Source: Neoscytalidium dimidiatum (taxonomy: Eukaryota > Ascomycota > Dothideomycetes > Botryosphaeriales > Botryosphaeriaceae). Taken from it: a stretch of DNA of 64,000 nucleotides. Numbering within the stretch: position 1 is the first letter of the stretch; every line of letters begins with the position of its first letter. The position numbers and the translations under genes were made by a program. Shown here piece after piece: positions 45,439 to 57,195 of the stretch. The notes under the pieces were generated by a model, which made no database searches, had not been told where the DNA came from, and saw nothing but the letters and a program-made list of their open reading frames with translations. Where the stretch lies: the NCBI GenBank assembly GCA_037367355.1, contig CM074696.1:2480001-2544000 (forward strand), in the 5' to 3' direction.

Positions 45439-47376
45439 CTACGCCTGAAGTCGGGATATCTTAGCTTGCCAGGAGAATGACTCTTCAAAGAAGTCAATAT
45501 TCCATTCCAATGGACGGGCGCGCACAACTGCACGAATATCATCCCCAAGAGATCCAGTTCCACAGACAGACACGGCACAGGCACCGCCAGCACCAAGAGC
45601 CATGTTTTCATCAATGAGAGCCTCCATACAGGGCTTTCCAGGGAATACCGAGACCCTAGGCGGCGAAGAAACCTCACCGGTTGCATGCGTGGCGAAGACC
45701 AGGATTTTTACCAATGAGTTGCACTCGGGTGCCGCCATGACTTCAGTCGACCAGGGCTGGATCCATGCCAGGTGCTCGGGAGACTGGATGATCCACACGA
45801 GAGTGACACTACGCGCGGCTGCCTCGCCCTTCACGTGGGCCTCGACAAGGGCTCGCAGCTGGGGTATCTGATGGGCGATTCCGACACCGGCCGCGAAAAG
45901 CATGACCGAGCTATATGAGCAGAGATTCTCAGAGCCTGATAGTGCGTTAGCCAGGAATCAGTTGCTGTTGTTGGTGAAGCATACCGTAAGAACCCTCGAC
46001 AAGGGCAGGCGTGACAAACTTCCCATCAGCTGCGGCCAGAGCTTTTTTGTACAAAGCGTCGGTGAAGCCTGCGTGGCGGCGGACGAGTAGGGTCATCGAC
46101 ACCTTGTTCAAGCCAGAGCTGTCCCATCGCTCTGAAACTATTCCCTGCTCCGCGCAACCGTGGCCTTCACTCCATGCAAGGGAAAAAGGATGCGAGGTCC
46201 ACCAACCAATGCGAGGCATGTAGAGGTAGATGTGCTGGCCGGCTTTGAGCTTCCAAGGACGAGCGATCTTGAGGCGAATGCGAAGACACTCGCCCGAGAG
46301 GATCTCCACTTCAGCCTCGGTTCCTCCAAAATTGCACAATCCGAGCCAGACCAGACGAAGTACACGCTCAAGGCCCCAGAGACCGAGAGCAATTTGCACG
46401 AGAAGGAGCTGGAAGAGATCCTTTGTTTGGCAGTGGACCCAAATGCTAGCAAGACAAACGCCGGTGAGGAAGACGTGGAAGTGGAGGAAGATTTCGTAGT
46501 ATGCATGACAAAGAGGACTCACTGCTTGTACAATTATGACGATGAAGGCAGCCAGCCCCTGTTTAATCTTTAGAAATTGAAACTGAAAGATAGCGTGGTT
46601 ACTTACAACGGTGCCCCATGTATAAAACGGATCATGGGAAATAGCAACCTCAACATGGCTCCAGCCATCTAAGAGACGTTAGTCCAGTTTCCTCTGATGT
46701 AGTAAAGGCAACGTACAATCCTGCACCTCGTGCATAAGGTAAACGGCAGTGTGATTGACAACGTGGAAAACAGCTATCCGGCCAATCCACCGGTGGACCA
46801 AGTTGAAGGTGTCAAAAGAAATGCCCGTGAGGTATATGAGCGGGTTATTGGGGCCGGCCAGTAAAAAGAGGGGAAGCATGTTCACAATGCAGAGGACTCC
46901 ACTCCGGTCGCGCAAATCCTCAAGCGTTTGATCACTGCTAAACTCAATGAAGAGGAAGGTGAAAACGATATTCATAGCGCCGTAACCGACCAGAAGGATG
47001 GTCTGCAACCGATTTGGGAGATACCCCATGTTTAGTCCGAACAGCTTGTACTCGCGGTGGTGACGGGTTCGAAACAGAGGCGCTACGAGAAAGTGGCGCT
47101 TGAACCACGCGTGTATAAGATTCGGCTTGGCTGAGAACTGTTGAGTAGGGTCCTTCAGGTGAGCAGCTACGCGAGTTTTCCTGACGTAGTTTGTTCCAAT
47201 GCGGTAGGCCATGAAAGAAACGGCCAACCCGTTACCCATGACATAGCAAGCCAGACAGCCGTGTCAAGGTTCTCATCAGTAGCTTCAGCGTCTTCTGGCG
47301 TTTCCTTTTCTTCAGAAGCAATGGCATGGCGTGCTAGCATAGTTAGAGCCATCGCAAACAGCTTGACAGGCGCCAT
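45439..47376 (-). CDS. Ferric/cupric reductase (FRE family) with an apparent frameshift
   Basis: Minus-strand exons 47376-46717, 46668-46607, 46558-45985 and 45935-45439; three introns of 48-49 nt all restore family motifs. A signal peptide starts the protein. The ferric reductase transmembrane domain has the paired His heme ligands (LVHRWIGRIAVFHVVNH; HAYYEIFLHFHVFLTG), the FAD motif is SHPFSL, and the NADPH side has LFAAGVGIAHQIP and a CGTG-type end (SVCGTGSLGDDIR). The enzyme reduces extracellular Fe(III) or Cu(II) before uptake. Exon 1 reads AMSWVTG in one frame, while AVSFMAYRIGTNYVRK is in another; the switch falls near 47225-47235. No GT..AG intron between them gives an open frame. The sum of exons is one base short of a multiple of three. 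With one base restored it would be about 597 residues. Confidence 0.85.
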
Positions 47377-48204
47377 GCTTGCAATTCAGTCGGATACGGA
47401 AGGTTTGGCGTTTTTATTCGTCCCGGAGATGGGAGCAACACTTTCAGGATAAAGGCAAAGAGGTATTCCTGAAGCGGCGCGGGATGATTTCAGAAGTTGT
47501 GTGAGTCGATATTGGCGAGTCGTAGAATGGCAAACAACGTGAATCCTCTCTTCGTGATTGAAAGCAGTATCGAAGTAAGGAATGGTGCAAGCAAATGGTA
47601 CAGCTTCTTTTTGAATGACGACTCCGAGTCAGCCATAGCAAAGGCTTCGCTGCCTGTAAGAGCCAAGACGCGCGCCAAACTGCTAAGGACAGAAGTACGA
47701 ATGAGTACGCCCTTCACTGGCATGGCACACGAGTTGGAAGGCCTGAGTAGAAGTCTGGGCAATTAGATACGATGTTGAGAAGAGTCAGTGAAAATAAACA
47801 GTGCATTACCACTTGCCAGCCAGGCGACAGTCATTGCCAAGATCATTTCGTGTCCTGGAACGAGGCACATATGTGGCTGAGGTGTGCTGTGTGCCCTATC
47901 TTCGAAGGCGGTGCTTTCCAATAGCACCGACGTGCCGGCTCTTCCGAGGGTTTACAACAAGTGGTCGATAGCCTTCACACCCAATATTTCGAAGCCAACA
48001 CTGGTACGAAACCAGCATAGGCACTAAATCACCCCCGCAATAAGGAGAACAACATCGTTTGTTGCGCCTCCGGCCTCCGCGGATGGTCCGCGGACCAGCC
48101 GTAGATCCTCCGCGACTACGACACCCTAGGGAACATGCTTTATCTACTGTGTTCGGAGCCATATCATTTGTTAAAGCTCGGGCCAGGTGGCTTGGGAGAT
48201 AATA
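47377..48204. other. Intergenic, reductase promoter side
   Basis: No supported gene. A basic 88-codon minus-strand frame at 48162-47896 has no family resemblance. A perfect 12-nt palindrome GGTCCGCGGACC lies near 48083-48094. Confidence 0.4.
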
Positions 48205-49257
48205 CAGGGCTTTGTACGTAAAAATTTGTGAATTCTCGGGCCGTACTTGTCCAGCTATCTACCAATTAGTATAACTAGCCGCCATTTACGTTATGAGCGT
48301 CCTGGCGGCGCCGTCCCATAGTTTTAAATGGCTCCCATAGCTAGTCTTCTAGATAATTCACTGGTGAGTTAGAGGGATGATACACATTTGATAAGAGCCG
48401 TTATTGACATTTCCCCATTCCTTTTCCCAGAATAAACAGAGACCCTTTTGGCGTCCATTAAAGCTCCCCAGAAAGTCTAGCCTTTTGGATTATATTCTTT
48501 TTTAAAAACGCAAGTCTCGTTAAGATGTTCCCCCTTTCTCCTAGTTATTGCTTTCGGTGTCTTTGGCCAGTTACCCACGTCTTATCTGTGTAGAGAATTA
48601 GACACCATTGATCACTGGTCCAATCCAGGTGCTCCTGAAAGAGATGAAGCCTCTCTCTCTTATTCTTAGCACTTGGTGGTGGCTTGGCTCGAGCCACGTA
48701 GCGCTTATAACCACGCGCCTCGAGCGTGCGTCCAATACGCCCCTCACTAACTCCCCAGTGGCGGAAGGGACCGTTGGCAAGCGTAAAGTAGTCAAGTAGG
48801 CGATTATTCCTTGAGCTACACATAGATGTCTCAAGTTGATTACCTTGCTCTTTGGTTAGCTTAAGGTGCCGGCCAGTCTTCTTGCGTGGAGTTGGATGAC
48901 TGGCCTGACAAGCATGCTGTACCTGGCGGAGCGTACACCCAAGCTTCTCGGCAATACCCTTATATACCCAGTTGATAGAGTGTAGCGTAAGACACTGTAG
49001 GCGCTCATCACGCGTCAGGTCACGGTTCTTGTGTCGCTTCGGTTTCGTTGGCATAGAGGGCATGGCGGGCGTGGCCGTGGAGGTCGTGTCGAGCGAGGCC
49101 ATGAGAGTCGTACTAGCAGTGTAATGACTCAAATCCAGACCTCCCTGCTACTCGCATGCGAGGAGCCTTCAGCTCCCGTATAAAGTCCTAGCGCGGCCCG
49201 TACGGGTCAGGTAACCTCGCTTACCGCTCACCACTTACTATCCCGCATATGGGGCTG
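48205..49257 (-). mobile_element. Decayed Tc1/mariner-type DNA transposon
   Basis: The bounds are inferred: TA dinucleotides flank both ends (48203-48204, 49258-49259), and the ends start CAGGGCTTTGTACG and, inverted, CAGCCCCATATGCG, which agree at 8 of 14 positions. The length of 1053 nt suits a transposase of about 310 codons plus short ends. The transposase runs on the minus strand from 49132. Low-identity ends and internal stops show it is old. The true terminal repeats could differ. Confidence 0.5.
48545..49132 (-). pseudogene. Tc1/mariner transposase, N-terminal 195 codons before a stop
   Basis: The N-terminus has a helix-turn-helix (TRDERLQCLTLHSINWVYKGIAEKLGCTLRQVQHACQ) and a second DNA-binding part (LLDYFTLANGPFRHWGVSEGRIGRTLEARGY). 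The first catalytic Asp region is WCLILYTDKTWVTG. TAA at 48545-48547 then ends the frame. Coding resemblance continues below 48545 in shifted frames (TFWGALMDAK, GKGMGK), so the DDE core is broken. It is inactive. Confidence 0.75.
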
Positions 49258-49298
49258 TATAAATTCTTTAAGCATTTATCATTTAACTAATTAATCAG

Positions 49299-49578
49299 TG
49301 TGAGGACCGAGTGGTAGACATGGATTTGCCAGAGGGACAAAGGGTTCAGATTAATAAACAGACGATTCGATAGAGAAGGAGATTTCAGAGGAGCCTCGCC
49401 GTTACTGGGTTTTATCCCTAGGCACGGTCCTCTGAGGTGACGCCGGCAGGTCGCCGGTGGCCCGCTCTTCACGACAGTCTGTGGTCTATCTATCTATCTA
49501 CAGTCCAGCGTTGACAAATATACTTATTAGTGATACTTCATGCGTCACTCGACCTACTTTGTTCAATAGTCTGTAACA
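49299..49578. repeat. LTR-like repeat, about 280 bp (possible solo LTR)
   Basis: The segment begins TGTGAGGACC and ends GTCTGTAACA, so it has TG..CA ends with a 3-bp inverted TGT/ACA. It includes a (TATC)n microsatellite at 49486-49500. A TAAAAC-type box lies inside on the minus strand (GGGATAAAACCC). No 5-bp target duplication is visible (ATCAG versus CCGCG), so the call is tentative. Its right edge matches the repeat at 43213. Confidence 0.35.
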
Positions 49579-50922
49579 CCGCGAGCGGAACAGTCGGAGT
49601 AAGGTTGTTTGCGATCACACCTGAGCTTTTTCGATCACAATATTGGTTGCTGCCGGCGATATGCCTGCTTTCTGCTGTAAAGGCTGAGACGACGTAGCAC
49701 TCCCTTCAGTGTGGAGGTGACCCAACGCAGGGAGGACGTTTGTGGCGACGTATTCGTTTTTCCACGGGGCGTCCGTGGAAGCTCCGCGGAAGGTCCGTGG
49801 AGTTTCTGCGAGCCTTTCCCGGGCTTCTCCAAAGCGTGGAGTTCTATAACCAGCTCTGTCAGTCATAGTGCAAAAGTAATATGGAGGATCAGCTCAAGCT
49901 CAATCGGCTTTTGAGCCCACTATCTCAACATCGGGGTAACTTAACGCAAGGAGGCAGCCTCCATGGACCCGCTATCAGTCGGGGCATGCAATAAGCCTAC
50001 CTCCGAAGATATACCTTGATTATACAGATGTCAACGGAAGTAATCGGAGGTGTCACAGAGGCGCACTCTTACAAATAAGAATTACCATACGCATCAAAGC
50101 ATCTTGGATTATATCTTCAACGACTCGACCACTGGCGTTATTCTCTCTCTTCGGGCAATAGTCCGAGCCTTACTTCGTCTTTCCTCCAGTTATGGTATTA
50201 CGCGCTTCCGATATTTTGACCATGCAGGCCAATGCCTTCTTGATCTCGTGGTCCATTGTTGCATTCCTCCTATTCAAAGTTGTTCTTTTCGTTCAGACTA
50301 AGTCTACGCCATGCACAATCGTCCCGCGCACTGGGATGCGAGCCCGCCCCCATCTCTAACCCTGGTGACGTTCTTGGCATCTCCTCTATGAGCTATTTAG
50401 CGAAAGCAAGTGGGATCAGAGTTTCAGGGAGAGATTTGAAGACGAGAAAAATCCGGAGTCCGCGAAAGAGCATATAATGCTGTTATTTGCGACGATGGGC
50501 ATTTCTGCCATAATCATCGGTAGCCCAGCAGGGGTCTTTAGTGCGACTACCGGGTTTCGCACAGCCAGAAATTGACTGCCTTGACTTAGCCTTTGGTACA
50601 ATTCTTCCTTGCCGATCATTGGACAGTTCTGCTTCGAGCAACTTTCGAAGACTTCCACCTTGGCGAATCCAGGGTTGCTTGTGTACAGACTACGATATGC
50701 TTCGGCGGAACGTGTTTTGTCAAAAAAATGCTAACCAGAATCATTTTAGGGATAATGGTGGCGCGGTCCGATGAGCCGAGAAATTAGTCAGAACAGTAAG
50801 GGAGACGTAATCGTACTCGTACCTACGCTGCATGTGAAAGCTGGGTTATAAATGCTTTTGCATAGCTTCAATACACCCATTTGACCGTTCCCAACACCCT
50901 CTAAATCCTGTCCTGTCTCAAA
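49579..50922. other. Intergenic, 1.3 kb before the sterol glucosyltransferase
   Basis: No supported gene. The 49.6-49.87 kb part has an open minus frame of 83 codons without resemblance; it contains repeated CCGTGGA/TCCGCGGA motifs (49755-49805). The last 100 nt act as the leader of the next gene. Confidence 0.4.
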
Positions 50923-53900
50923 ATGTGCCGTCCAAGGCAGGCTTTCGGCCCTCACCAGCTTCCCGGCGATGGCCACAATCCCGGAAATGGTGATGCTGCG
51001 ACATTGGATGGGCCCTCCAGCAGCCAACTCGGACTTCCCGCCGCTACGCCATTCCAGAGTTCGAGCTCCCGATCGCCAGCAGCGTACCAGTCTCGAGAAT
51101 TTCTACACAGTGCAGAACGGCAAATCGGCTCGCAAGCCTCTGATAAGCCTCTATTCACTAGTCATATGGCTCCCGCGGGGCAGCAATACGTCCCTTACCG
51201 CACCACATATTCGAGGAGCCATGCTTCTTCGACGTCTCCGTCGCCTGTTCCGAGAATCGAGATACACGCTGGTGGAAAACGATCGGCCGCTACGGCCGCC
51301 AACTCCCACTACGCTGCACCTGTCTATGAGCTCGAGGGAGACCATGAAAGCCCCCCAGCGTATGAAGAATTGCCACCGGTTGGGAATTTGCTCGAGATAA
51401 CAGAAGTTAAAGGTCTAACAGCTCCGAGATCCCACATGATCAATGCAGAGTAGCTGATAAAACATCCAAGACGGCCGCGTCGAAGTTGATCTTGACTCGA
51501 AAGTCGGCCGCACGTTATCGAGGCTTATCCGACACCCTCCCGCAGACCTACCCACCTCCCCTCCTCGTTTTTACACCCTCCAGGAACCCTGGAAGATTCG
51601 GCTCAACATCGTAATCCAAGTCGTTGGCAGTCGTGGGGACGTGCAACCATTTGTGGCGCTCGGGAACGAACTACAAAAACACGGCCATCGCGTCCGACTT
51701 GCTACCCATGACGTTTTCGAAGACTTCGTCCGAAGTGCAAGCCTCGAATTCTACCCAATCGGAGGCGATCCATCGGAGTTGATGGCATATATGGTTAAAA
51801 ACCCAGGTCTGATACCGAGCATGAAGAGCCTACGGGGAGGAGACGTTCAAAAGAAAAGGGCTATGGTTAAGGATATGCTGAACGGCTGCTGGAACAGCTG
51901 TTTCGCGCCAGATACGAAGTCGAAAGACCCCTTCGTTGCGGATGCGATCATTGCCAACCCCCCAAGCTTCGCACATGTGCATTGTGGTGAAGCGTTAGGG
52001 ATTCCAGTACATCTCATGTTCACGATGCCTTGGACGAGTACCAGGGCATTTCCCCATCCGCTAGCGAACATCCGGTCCTCCTCGAACACTGACACATCGA
52101 TCGCGAACTTCATATCATACGGCATCGTCGAGCTACTCACGTGGCAAGGGTAATTGATTCAACGCTGGAAACAGAGGCCTGCGGCTGATTACGTGCAATA
52201 GTCTAGGCGACACCATCAATCAGTGGCGGCGCACGATTGATTTGGACGTCGTTCCAGCAACGGAAGGCCCGCTCATTGCTGAAACGCTCAAAGTACCATT
52301 CACCTACTGTTGGTCGCCAGCGCTCGTTCCCAAGCCGCTGGACTGGGGCCGTCACATAGGTAAGACTGGCTTGCGTAGATCCTTGATTCGCCCCACTGAC
52401 CCATTCAGATGTCTGCGGCTTTTTCTTTCGTGATCCGCCCGCATACACGCCCCCAGATGATCTGGACAAATTCTTACGCTCTGGCTCTCCCCCTGCGTAC
52501 ATCGGCTTTGGTAGCATCGTTCTCGACGACGCCCAGCACATGAGTAATATCATCCAAGAGGCCGTCCGCACAACCGGCGTGCGTGCAATAATCTCCCGCG
52601 GCTGGAGTAAGCTCGATGGGCCTCCAAATGAGAACGTTTTCTTTCTGGGCGACTGTCCTCACGAATGGCTATTTCAGCATGTTGCCGCGGTAGTCCACCA
52701 CGGCGGCGCTGGCACCACGGCCTGCGGTCTTCTAAACGCGAAGCCGACCGCCATGGTGCCCTTCTTCGGAGAGTAAGCAAAATTTTCGAGAACAAAGCTA
52801 TCGAGTTGATACTAAAGCCTTTCCAGCCAGCCGTTTTGGGGAAACATGGTGGCCGCCGCAAAGGCTGGCCCGAAGCCTATTCCACACAAGATGCTCGATG
52901 CAAACAACCTCGCCCAGGCAATCCAGTACTGTCTCACTTCAGAGGCCGCTACTGCAGCCAAAGGCATTGCAGAAAAGATGCGCGTAGAGTCGGGCGTTAA
53001 GAGGGCCGTCGACTCTTTCCATGCAAATCTCCCGTTGGAAAAGATGAAGTGCGATATATTGCCTGATAGGCCTGCAAGTTGGATGGTGAAGAAAGCCGGG
53101 AGACCCACCAAAATCTCCACTTTGGCGGCGGGAATCCTGATTACTGAGGTTGGGCTGGACCGGAAGAACCTGAAATTGTGAGCCAGCTACTTCCAGATTC
53201 GTTGAAGAGAGTTCCTGACCTTGAAAGATACAAGAGCAACCCGATCGTCATAGAGAGCCGTCGCTGGGACCCCATCACGGGAGGGGTTTCTTCGGCCCTC
53301 GGTTGGGGATCAGACATGGCCGTTGCAACGGCAGACATCTTCGTGAAGCCGTACCAAGAGTACAGACGCTACAGAGCCGACTCCCGCCCCAGTTCGGCGC
53401 GCTCATCTCCCGGACCGTTCCAAGCCGGGTCTGACGTGGACTCGGGCTTCCAAAGCCGGAGCAGCGCCAACGTCTCAGAGTTGCCGTCACGGCATCAGAG
53501 CGGCGATCGTCAGTGGTTGTATGAGGCTGATGAGAAGCGCGCGTTAAGCAGACTAGGGAGTCGAGCTAGCACTACTGTATCTCGCGAAAGCGATAAGGCT
53601 GGGACCGACCTCGAAGATAGCCTGCACTGCTCTCACAGCTCTCACAGTGACATGGGCGCCGTGCATGGCGACTTGGGATCATCTTCTGTCCCCACCTCCT
53701 CCGGCGGCCCCCCCAGCAGCTCGAAGGGCAAGGGAAGGCACACGACCGCGGCGGTGGCTGCCGCATCCGGCAAGAGTGTGGCCCGATGGTTTGGGACGTA
53801 CACAAAAGGCATATTCCTGGACGTGCCGCTTGCCGTGGCCGAGGGCATGCGCCAGACGCCAAACCTGTACGGCGAAAAGGTGCACGACTACGGCAAGATC

Positions 53901-54173
53901 ACGGGCTGGAAGAGCGGTACCGTCTTCGCCGCCAAGAATCTCGGCGTCGGGTTGGCGGAGGGCATTTCTGACGTGATTATCCAGCCTGTCAAGGGTGGCA
54001 TGAAAGATGGGCCTTTGGGTGTGGTCAAGGGGCTTGGTAAGGGCACTGTTGGGATGCTGGCAAAGACTGGCTCGGCGGGGTTGGGTGTGCTCGCGTACAC
54101 AGGGCAAGGCATTTACAAGAGTATTCATAGGAGTAGACACGCACGCACGAGGGATGAAATTGGAATGCTTTAG
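50923..54173 (+). CDS. UDP-glucose:sterol glucosyltransferase-like protein with long C-terminal extension
   Basis: Six exons: 50923-51412, 51471-52149, 52202-52359, 52409-52772, 52827-53177 and 53228-54173, giving 995 residues. Residues 1-165 are disordered (Ser/Pro-rich, then [10 protein letters not shown]). The GT28-like N-domain starts at about 213 ([30 protein letters not shown]); the UGT-type donor site is [14 protein letters not shown] near 538. Intron 5 (50 nt) joins NLKL to [15 protein letters not shown] and so bypasses the in-frame TGA at 53179. It lacks the PH and GRAM domains of Atg26. After a disordered stretch, the last 140 residues ([23 protein letters not shown] .. [36 protein letters not shown]) form Gly-rich amphipathic segments resembling VPS13/Atg2-type lipid-associated ends. 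It probably glucosylates sterols at membranes. Confidence 0.9.
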
Positions 54174-54640
54174 GCATTTGGAAGGTACGTGGTTACTGAA
54201 ACGGCATCCTGCCATCAACAGAGGACTAGTTATTGCGAAGTACGATAGCCTCAGTTGAGTTTCAATGAAGTGGAATATCCTTATTTTTAAAAAGATGACC
54301 ATGAAGGAGGCCTCCGAAGTACCGGACATCATCTTAATGTCAATGTTTCTCTTCTGGCCACGTGGAAGCGTAACCGTGTTGTCCCGTAATAGTGTTCGTA
54401 TTCGTCTCAAACTACCTACCGATCATGACTGATTCCACTATGTACGCCATTTCTATGCCACTGATCTACGGCGTATTGCGTAGAGTTCGTATTAAGGCCT
54501 GATAGCCCCACCACGGTCTAGTAAGGGGTAGCTATGGTAGTGTTGTTAGTGTCATTGACAGTTGACGAGAATGGGTATATATTGCACTCGTTTCTCTCCT
54601 ACCAACATGTAATTCTAGCACCATCTACTTCGTGGCAACC
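54174..54640. other. Intergenic, GH3 promoter
   Basis: No gene is seen. It contains the TATA box at 54576-54582. Confidence 0.45.
54576..54582 (+). promoter_or_regulatory. TATA box of the GH3 gene
   Basis: A GTATATATTG context lies about 60 nt upstream of ATG 54641. Confidence 0.45.
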
Positions 54641-57195
54641 ATGAGCTTTCTCAGGATTCTTCTCACATCTGCCGTGCTCTTCAGCAATGGTATTGCCTTT
54701 GCCCAGGAGCATTTTACCACACCAGACATATTCCCCTCGCGTAGGTAAACGGCTTGTCTCTGCTTTAATCAATGCTAATATCGGTGTGAAGCCGAAGCAA
54801 AGGGAGCCGGGGGCTGGGAACAGGCCTTTTCCAAAGCGGACGAGTTCTTATCGCATCTCAACCTCACAGAGAAGGTGTCCATTGTCACCGGAGATTCCGG
54901 CCAAGACTGCATAGGAAACATTGGACCGCTCGAGCGACTGAATTTCACTGGATTCTGTCTTCAAGATGGTCCGGTCGGTGATCGCCTTGCCGACCTTGCA
55001 AGCACGTTCCCTGCCGGAGTTACAACTGCCGCGACATGGGACAGAGCACTTCTGTTGCAGCGCGGATATGCGCTCGGTACCGAGTTCAAAGGAAAGGGCG
55101 TTCATGTTCTGCTCGGGTAGGTCAAACTTCCCCCTACGAATCTTTCGTTTCTGCTCTCGTCTATAACTATTTACAGACCATCTGCGGGTGCTCTTGGGCG
55201 CCATCCATTGGCCGGCCGTAACTGGGAAAGCTTTTCGCCGGATCCCTACTTGACTGGTGCTGCCATGACATCTTCCATCATCGGAATCCAAGAAGCTGGC
55301 GCACAGGCGTGTGCAAAGCACTTTGTTGGAAACGAACAGGAGACACAGAGAACCAGTACGGTGCTTGACGGAACGAAGGTTGAGGGCATCTCCTCAAACA
55401 TCGACGACAGGACAATGCACGAGCTCTACATGTGGCCCTTCGCGAATGCGATCAAGGCTCGGGTAGCATCGGTAATGTGCAGCTACAATAGGGTCAACCA
55501 GACATACGCGTGCGAGAACTCAAAGGGGTTGAACGGCCTCTTGAAGGAAGAACTAGGCTTCCAGGGAGTAAGTACGAGATCTATAATACCAATAACCATT
55601 ACTGATTCACGTTTTGCGATTAGTACGTAGTCTCAGACTTCTTCGCGGTGCACTCTGGAGTCAAGTCTATCGAAGCCGGCCTCGACTTGAACATGCCTGG
55701 CTCCATAGACGAGGCATCCATCCCTTTCGGATTGAGCTTCTTCGGCGCAAATTTAACGGAAGCGGTCCAGAATGGGACCATTCCGGAGTCACGCCTTGAT
55801 GACATGGTCCGCCGCATCTTAACTCCTTATTTCGCGCTCGGTCAAGACGATGGCTACCCCTCGGTGGACCCCACGTCAAGGCTAGTTCTTGCCACGACCT
55901 ACGGAGTGCAACTACCGATGTCTGCGACGACGGCCCGGGATGTGCGTGGCGATCATGGAAAGCTGATTCGAGATATCGGCGCCGCCGGAACCGTCCTGCT
56001 CAAAAACGTCAACAAGACCCTTCCGCTGTCCAAGCCGATGAATATTGGTGTATTTGGGAATGATGCTGCCGATGCCACTGCAGACCTGTTCTTTTCCGAT
56101 CCAGAGAGCGGTTCGTCCACGGCCGGATTCGAGATTGGCACGTTCTCCGTCGGTGGCGGGTCCGGAACAGGCCGCAGTACGTACATCATTTCCCCCATCG
56201 AGGCCATCAAGGAGCGCGCCAAAGAATACGGTGCCCGCGTCCAATATATCCTTGATAACAAGCAAATCACTCGTAACAATTTCCGCTCTATCTTCCCCGA
56301 TCCGGATGTCTGCCTCGTATTCGTTAAATCCTGGTCCCAGGAAGGGCGTGACCGCTCCAGCTTCGAAAACGACTGGGAAGGCGCTACAGTTGTGGCGAAT
56401 GTCGCTGCCCGCTGTCCGAATACAGTCGTCATCAACCATGCTGGCGGCGTCACGACGATGCCATGGGCGACCAACGAGAATGTAACGGCTATCCTGAATG
56501 CCTACTACCCCGGGCGGGAAACAGGCAACGCAATTGCCGACGTCCTGTTCGGGGACGTCAACCCTTCGGCACGCCTCCCCCACACAATCCCGAAGCGCGC
56601 GGCTGACTACGACATCCCCATTGTCAACCTCACCGGCACTGCCGACGCAAATAACTCCGACGCTTGGCAGGCCGACTTCACGGAAGGTCTGCTGATCGAC
56701 TACCGCCACTTCGACGCCAAGAATATCACCCCGCTCTACGAGTTCGGCTTCGGGCTGTCGTACACCGACTTCGAACTGACGGAGCCTCTTGCCGTCGCCC
56801 TTACCACACCGGCAAACGCTACGTCCGCCTTCCCACCCCCGGCCGTCTCCCGCGAGCCAGGCGGCAATCCGGCCCTCTGGGAGCCTCTGCTGCGCGCTTC
56901 TGTCGTGGTGCGGAATGCCGGCGACGTCGCGGGCGCCACGGTCGTGCAGCTCTACCTTGCCATGCCGTCCGACACAGCGCCGGCGGGCACGCCGGTGCGG
57001 GTGCTCAGAGGTTTCGAAAAGGTGTATCTGGAGCCCGGCCAGAGCCAGGCTGTCAATCTCGAGTTGATGAGGAGGGACGTAAGCATTTGGAATGTTGAAG
57101 CGCAGGACTGGGAGATCCTAAGTGGCAAGATGACGATCCACGTGGGCTTCAGCTCGCGGGACTTGAGGGATGCGGTCAAGGTCCGGCTCTTGTAG
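54641..57195 (+). CDS. Secreted beta-glucosidase, glycoside hydrolase family 3
   Basis: Exons 54641-54740, 54792-55116, 55177-55567 and 55624-57195 give 795 residues. A signal peptide spans about residues 1-21. The GH3 N-domain has [55 protein letters not shown] and the nucleophile motif [11 protein letters not shown] (Asp in SDF instead of the commoner SDW). The C-domain has [17 protein letters not shown] and [14 protein letters not shown] fibronectin-III-like domain ends it ([18 protein letters not shown]). Introns (51, 60, 56 nt) are in phase; the second and third splice through conserved motifs. The enzyme releases glucose from beta-linked oligosaccharides such as cellobiose. It lies between the sterol glucosyltransferase and pectin lyase genes. 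Confidence 0.93.

Noticed and set aside
47896..48162. Basic 88-codon minus-strand frame
   Set aside because: Lies beside the Tc1 relic, Arg/Gly-rich and without similarity; probably noncoding.
53178..53227. TGA 53179 as the stop of the sterol glucosyltransferase
   Set aside because: A 50-nt GTGAGC..AAAG intron removes it and joins two conserved blocks in phase, so the gene continues to 54173.
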